From Candidatus Omnitrophota bacterium (lineage in GTDB: Bacteria > Omnitrophota > Gorgyraeia > Zapsychrales > Fredricksoniimonadaceae), in NCBI GenBank assembly GCA_016196515.1, contig JACPXN010000002.1, forward strand, positions 1 through 17,426: a stretch of 17,426 nucleotides of DNA, in the 5' to 3' direction. Made by a program: the position numbers and the translations under genes. The notes beneath the pieces were generated by a model. It worked only from the letters and a program-made list of their open reading frames with translations. It was not told where the DNA came from and made no database searches. Position 1 is the first letter of the stretch. Every line of letters begins with the position of its first letter. Positions 14,216 through 17,426 of this stretch are shown here, one piece after another.

Positions 14216-17200
14216 TCAAAGATGCTGTGTAAGTCTCGTTTGATCTTTGCCATTGGACGGGGCAACAGCCGCCTTTTTATGTTCCAGTCCCGCCAGTAAA
14301 CTGTACACGCACGGGACCACGAACAGGGTGAAAAAAGTCGAGACAACAACGCCGCCGATGACCGCGATCGCCATGGGGACGCGGACTTCAACGCCGGGGC
14401 CGATCGCCAATGCCGGCGGGATGGCCGCGGCAATGGTCGCGGCCGAGGTCATTAAAATGGGACGCAGACGCACGGGGCAGGCCTCCAGCAGGGCCTCGCG
14501 GACCTCAAGGCCTTTTTCGCGCATCTGATTGGTAAAATCCACCAGCAAAATGGAATTTTTTTTAACGATCCCCATCAAAAGAATGAGGCCGATCAAACTG
14601 TAAAGGTTCAGGGACTGCCCGCCCATCCATAAAGCGATCAGGGCCCCGGAAATGCAAAACGGAAGGGCCATCAAAACGCTCAACGGGTGGACATAACTGT
14701 TGAATTGCGAGGCCAAAACCATATAGGCCACCACGATCCCCATGATAAAAACGAACACCATGCCCCTGCCGCTTTCCTCGGACGCCTTGCTGCTGCCGGT
14801 GGAAACCGCCGTGTAGCCTTCCGGAAGAACGGCTTTGGCGATCTTTTGGGCCTCGGCCGCGGCCGTGGTCTGCGACTTGCCCGGCGCCACGTTGGCAAAC
14901 AGGGTGATGGCCCTCTCGCGGTTGCGGCGGGTGATGTTGACGGCCGCGGGTTTTTCTTCCAGCGTCACCACGTCCTTTAACTGCACCAGTTCCCCGCGGT
15001 TGTTCCACACCCACAATTGAGTGATGTCGTCGGCCGCGGCTCTCTGCCGCGGGACCAGACGCACGCGCACGTCGTAGCGTTTGCCGTTATGCGTGTACTG
15101 GGCCACCCGGTCCCCGCCGACGAGCGCGTTGACGGTCGCGTTGATGGTCTCAATGCTCACCCCGTGCCCGGCGGCTTTGGCGCGGTCAGGGACGACACGG
15201 ATCTCGGAGGCGCCCGCCAGATAATCGGTGTCCACGTCGACCATCAAGCCGCTTTGGGCCATCCGTTTTTTGATCTCTTCGGCATGCTGCCACAATTGGT
15301 CCCAGTTCGGGCCCTGGATGGACATTTCAATGGGGAGCCCGCGCTTGGCGGAGAAACCGCTCAAGGACAAGTCCTGGATGAACGCCTTCACATGCGGGAT
15401 CTTGTTGAGTTCCCGACGGAACAGGACCATCAGTTGGGCTTGCGACAAAGGATGTTGGACGGGGGCCACGACCGGGCGCTCACGGGGGGTCTTAAAGGTC
15501 ACGAACAGGATCCCTTTGTTGACCTCGCCGCCCTGAAAACCGCCGATGGCCGCGAAATAACGCGCGACTTCCGGGCGGCCCATGACGAATTTCTCGGCTT
15601 CCTTGAAACGCTCATTCGTATAATCGATGGAAGACCCCACCGGTGTTTGCAAACTGCACAAAAACATGCTCTGGTCCTGGGCCGGGACGAATTCCTTGCG
15701 TAAAAATCCGACAAAGACCAGGGACAGGACAAAAAGCCCTAAAGATACGACCACCACGGCAAGCCGATGCTTCAAAACCAGGCGCAGTGCGCCGCGATAA
15801 AGTTGCGCCATCTGATGGAACAGACGGTCCACGGCCCTGCCGAATGCCGTCGATCGCGCCCCCGCCCGGAGGAACTGCGAACAGCGCATGGGGGTGAGCA
15901 TCAGCGCTTCCAGCAAGGACAAAGCGACGGCCACGGAAATGGTCACCCCGAACTGATAGAAGAATCTTCCAATGATGCCGGACATGAACGCCACGGGCAA
16001 AAAGATCGCGATGATGGCCGCGGTCGCGGCCGTGGCCGCGAAGGTGACCTGCCTGGCCCCCTGCTGGGCCGCCGCCAGGCGGGGCACGCCCTTTTCCTGG
16101 TGACGCACGATGTTCTCCAGCACCATGATCGCGTCGTCGACCACGATCCCGATGGCCAGCGACAGCCCCAAGACCGTGAACGTGTTGAGCGTGAACCCAA
16201 GGAAATGGATGATGATGAACGTCCCGATAATGGACGTCGGGATGGCCAGCAAAATGTTGAGGGTCGCTGTCCACGACCCCAAAAACATCCAGCAGACCAA
16301 AGACGTCACAATAGCCGAAAGGATGAGGGTGAACATCAGTTCATTGATCGAGTCCTCGATGAATTTTGTGCGGTTGATGACGGCGTCGAGTTCCATGCCT
16401 TTCGGCAATTGTTTGCGGACCTGTTCCAGTTTCTTGAAAACCCCCTTGCTCACCGCGACTTCATTGGCACCGGTCTGTTTGCGGATACCAAGTCCTATGG
16501 CGGATGCCCCGTTGCTGCGGGAAATGCGCCGGACATCATCCAGCCCGTCCTCAACCGTGGCCACATCTTTGAGGTAGATGGGTTTGTAGATCGGCTGGCC
16601 GCTCCTTTTAGGGATGGCAATATCGGCGAATTCTTCGGCCGTACCGGCCTCGCCCATGGCGCGCACGTTCTGTTCCGTGGTCGGCGTCTCAATGCGGCCG
16701 GCCGGTATTTCGGAATGTTCTTGAATGATGGCAGCGACCACATCGTCAACGGTCAGTTCATCGGCGATCATTTTATCCGCGTCCAGCCAGACGCGCAAAT
16801 TCGGGGCCACGAACCCGCCCAGCGAAACCTCCCCCACGCCGCTGATGGTGGCGAACTGCTGCTGCAAATGGTCCTGGACATATTCCATAAGTTCCCGCGG
16901 GGAAACGTCCCCGTGTAGGGTCAGCCAGATGATGGGCTGCTGGGCCGGGTTGACCTTGGTCACGGTGGGCGGGTCAATGTCTTTGGGCAAAAGCCGCTGG
17001 GACTGGGATATTTTTGTCTGCACTTCCTGGACAGCCACGTCCACGTTGCGGTCCAACTCCAGTTCAACGGTGACCGTGGCCTGGCCCTGGCGGACGGAGG
17101 AAGAAATGTCGCGGACCCCCTCGAGGGAGGTCAACGATTGTTCGATGACATCCACGACATTGGACTCCATGACTTCGGGCGCCGCGCCCTGCCAGGTGAG

Positions 17201-17344
17201 ATTCACGGAAATGACCGGAAATTCCACGTCGGGCAATTGGCTCACACCCATGCCCTTAAACCCGATCGCCCCGAACACGATGAGGGCCGCCATGAACATC
17301 CAGGCGAACACCGGACGCTTGATGGACAGGTCAGAGAGTGTCAT
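14216..17344 (-). CDS. RND efflux transporter, HAE1/AcrB-like inner membrane pump
   Basis: A proton-driven trimeric pump that exports hydrophobic or amphiphilic compounds across the envelope together with a periplasmic adaptor and an outer-membrane channel. Its 1042 aa are full length. The N-terminus MTLSDLSIKRPVFAWM is the canonical start and first helix. Proton-relay residues are present: D403-D404 in GIVVDDAIMVLEN and the lysine K929 in GIVKKNSILLVDF. The two halves each hold a large periplasmic loop (pore and docking domains) and six membrane helices. The substrate range cannot be read from the sequence; the family resembles MexB/AcrB and CusA-like pumps but lacks obvious metal-binding methionine clusters. 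The adaptor gene should lie upstream, beyond the right edge. The upstream reading frame overlaps this start by 14 bases. Confidence 0.96.
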   Translation of the reverse strand: MTLSDLSIKRPVFAWMFMAALIVFGAIGFKGMGVSQLPDVEFPVISVNLTWQGAAPEVMESNVVDVIEQSLTSLEGVRDISSSVRQGQATVTVELELDRNVDVAVQEVQTKISQSQRLLPKDIDPPTVTKVNPAQQPIIWLTLHGDVSPRELMEYVQDHLQQQFATISGVGEVSLGGFVAPNLRVWLDADKMIADELTVDDVVAAIIQEHSEIPAGRIETPTTEQNVRAMGEAGTAEEFADIAIPKRSGQPIYKPIYLKDVATVEDGLDDVRRISRSNGASAIGLGIRKQTGANEVAVSKGVFKKLEQVRKQLPKGMELDAVINRTKFIEDSINELMFTLILSAIVTSLVCWMFLGSWTATLNILLAIPTSIIGTFIIIHFLGFTLNTFTVLGLSLAIGIVVDDAIMVLENIVRHQEKGVPRLAAAQQGARQVTFAATAATAAIIAIFLPVAFMSGIIGRFFYQFGVTISVAVALSLLEALMLTPMRCSQFLRAGARSTAFGRAVDRLFHQMAQLYRGALRLVLKHRLAVVVVSLGLFVLSLVFVGFLRKEFVPAQDQSMFLCSLQTPVGSSIDYTNERFKEAEKFVMGRPEVARYFAAIGGFQGGEVNKGILFVTFKTPRERPVVAPVQHPLSQAQLMVLFRRELNKIPHVKAFIQDLSLSGFSAKRGLPIEMSIQGPNWDQLWQHAEEIKKRMAQSGLMVDVDTDYLAGASEIRVVPDRAKAAGHGVSIETINATVNALVGGDRVAQYTHNGKRYDVRVRLVPRQRAAADDITQLWVWNNRGELVQLKDVVTLEEKPAAVNITRRNRERAITLFANVAPGKSQTTAAAEAQKIAKAVLPEGYTAVSTGSSKASEESGRGMVFVFIMGIVVAYMVLASQFNSYVHPLSVLMALPFCISGALIALWMGGQSLNLYSLIGLILLMGIVKKNSILLVDFTNQMREKGLEVREALLEACPVRLRPILMTSAATIAAAIPPALAIGPGVEVRVPMAIAVIGGVVVSTFFTLFVVPCVYSLLAGLEHKKAAVAPSNGKDQTRLTQHL

Positions 17345-17426
17345 GGCTGATATCCCCGGTTTTGACTTTAAACTGCCAGTAGAACCGCTTGACGTCCGTG
17401 GCGGCGCTGATAGCGGCGCGGCGCAC
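17331..17426 (-). CDS. 3' end of an upstream gene, perhaps an efflux-system component
   Basis: Only 31 codons and a TGA are in the window. The frame reads VRRAAISAATDVKRFYWQFK then VKTGDISHDTL and overlaps the RND start by 14 bases. Codon use is GC-rich at third positions like its neighbours, which favours it as real coding sequence. The end vaguely resembles TolC-type outer-membrane factors, and position beside an RND gene would allow this or an adaptor, but the fragment is too short to assign. The frame in line with the RND gene is also open to the edge, but reads as a low-complexity Ser/Pro stretch. Confidence 0.5.
   Translation of the reverse strand: MRRAAISAATDVKRFYWQFKVKTGDISHDTL

Noticed and set aside
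15767..16918. Long plus-strand reading frame (383 aa) opposite the RND gene
   Set aside because: It is antisense to a clearly conserved transporter, its translation is rich in Arg, His, Asp and Gly as expected from complementing GC-rich codons, and it has no recognisable domain.
14216..17344. CusA-type heavy-metal RND pump
   Set aside because: No methionine-rich metal relay is evident, and the sequence follows the general HAE1 pattern; the substrate is left open.

Overview
The window reads as a compact, generally minus-strand stretch of a Gram-negative bacterial chromosome. Every convincing gene runs right to left, and most neighbours overlap or are separated by fewer than 30 bases. A complete HAE1-type RND efflux pump implies an outer membrane. 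The moderately GC-rich codon use, the many small dispersed palindromes inside and between genes, and the style of the proteins would fit an uncultured lineage such as Omnitrophota or another PVC-related group. That placement is an impression, not something shown here.

In the direction of transcription, from the right edge: the 3' end of an unidentified gene (17331-17426), an RND transporter (14216-17344), and a single-pass coiled-coil protein (13365-14144) with its own good promoter and a terminator hairpin behind it. Next come a YqeY/GatB-like protein (12796-13248), a 137-bp MITE-like repeat, a membrane-anchored NodB polysaccharide deacetylase (11858-12640) and a large inverting glycoside phosphorylase of the GH94/GH149/GH161 type (8591-11854). 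These are followed by purE (8021-8560) and a family I inorganic pyrophosphatase (7331-8008). Then come a pair of RecB-like recombination proteins resembling AddA (4300-7341) and AddB (1629-4307). The left end holds a single-domain response regulator (1185-1571), the PLP-binding protein YggS (490-1185) and the 5' part of proC (1-497).

Functionally this is mostly housekeeping: proline synthesis and PLP homeostasis (proC-yggS), purine synthesis and pyrophosphate removal (purE-ppa), double-strand break processing (addAB), carbohydrate handling (deacetylase-phosphorylase), and efflux. I found no defence island, CRISPR array, integrase, tRNA or rRNA. The AddB-like protein has lost both the Walker A motif and all the Fe-S cluster cysteines expected in classical AddB, while keeping its nuclease motif.

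The notable signals are small-scale. (1) A perfect 41-bp tandem duplication near the 3' end of the phosphorylase gene shifts the frame and replaces an apparent 30-residue native C-terminus, which can be read out exactly when one copy is removed. (2) A GC-rich palindrome, CCTGCCTGCC/GGCAGGCAGG, occurs at the end of one gene, split and in frame inside another, and nested in a MITE-like repeat. (3) A second palindrome family, CTGTAC-GGGC...GCCC-CTAC, sits at gene ends. (4) Two genes have promoters whose -10 box lies exactly six bases before the ATG and no Shine-Dalgarno sequence, predicting leaderless transcripts. No non-coding stretch exceeds about 160 bases, and the longest ones are filled by repeats.
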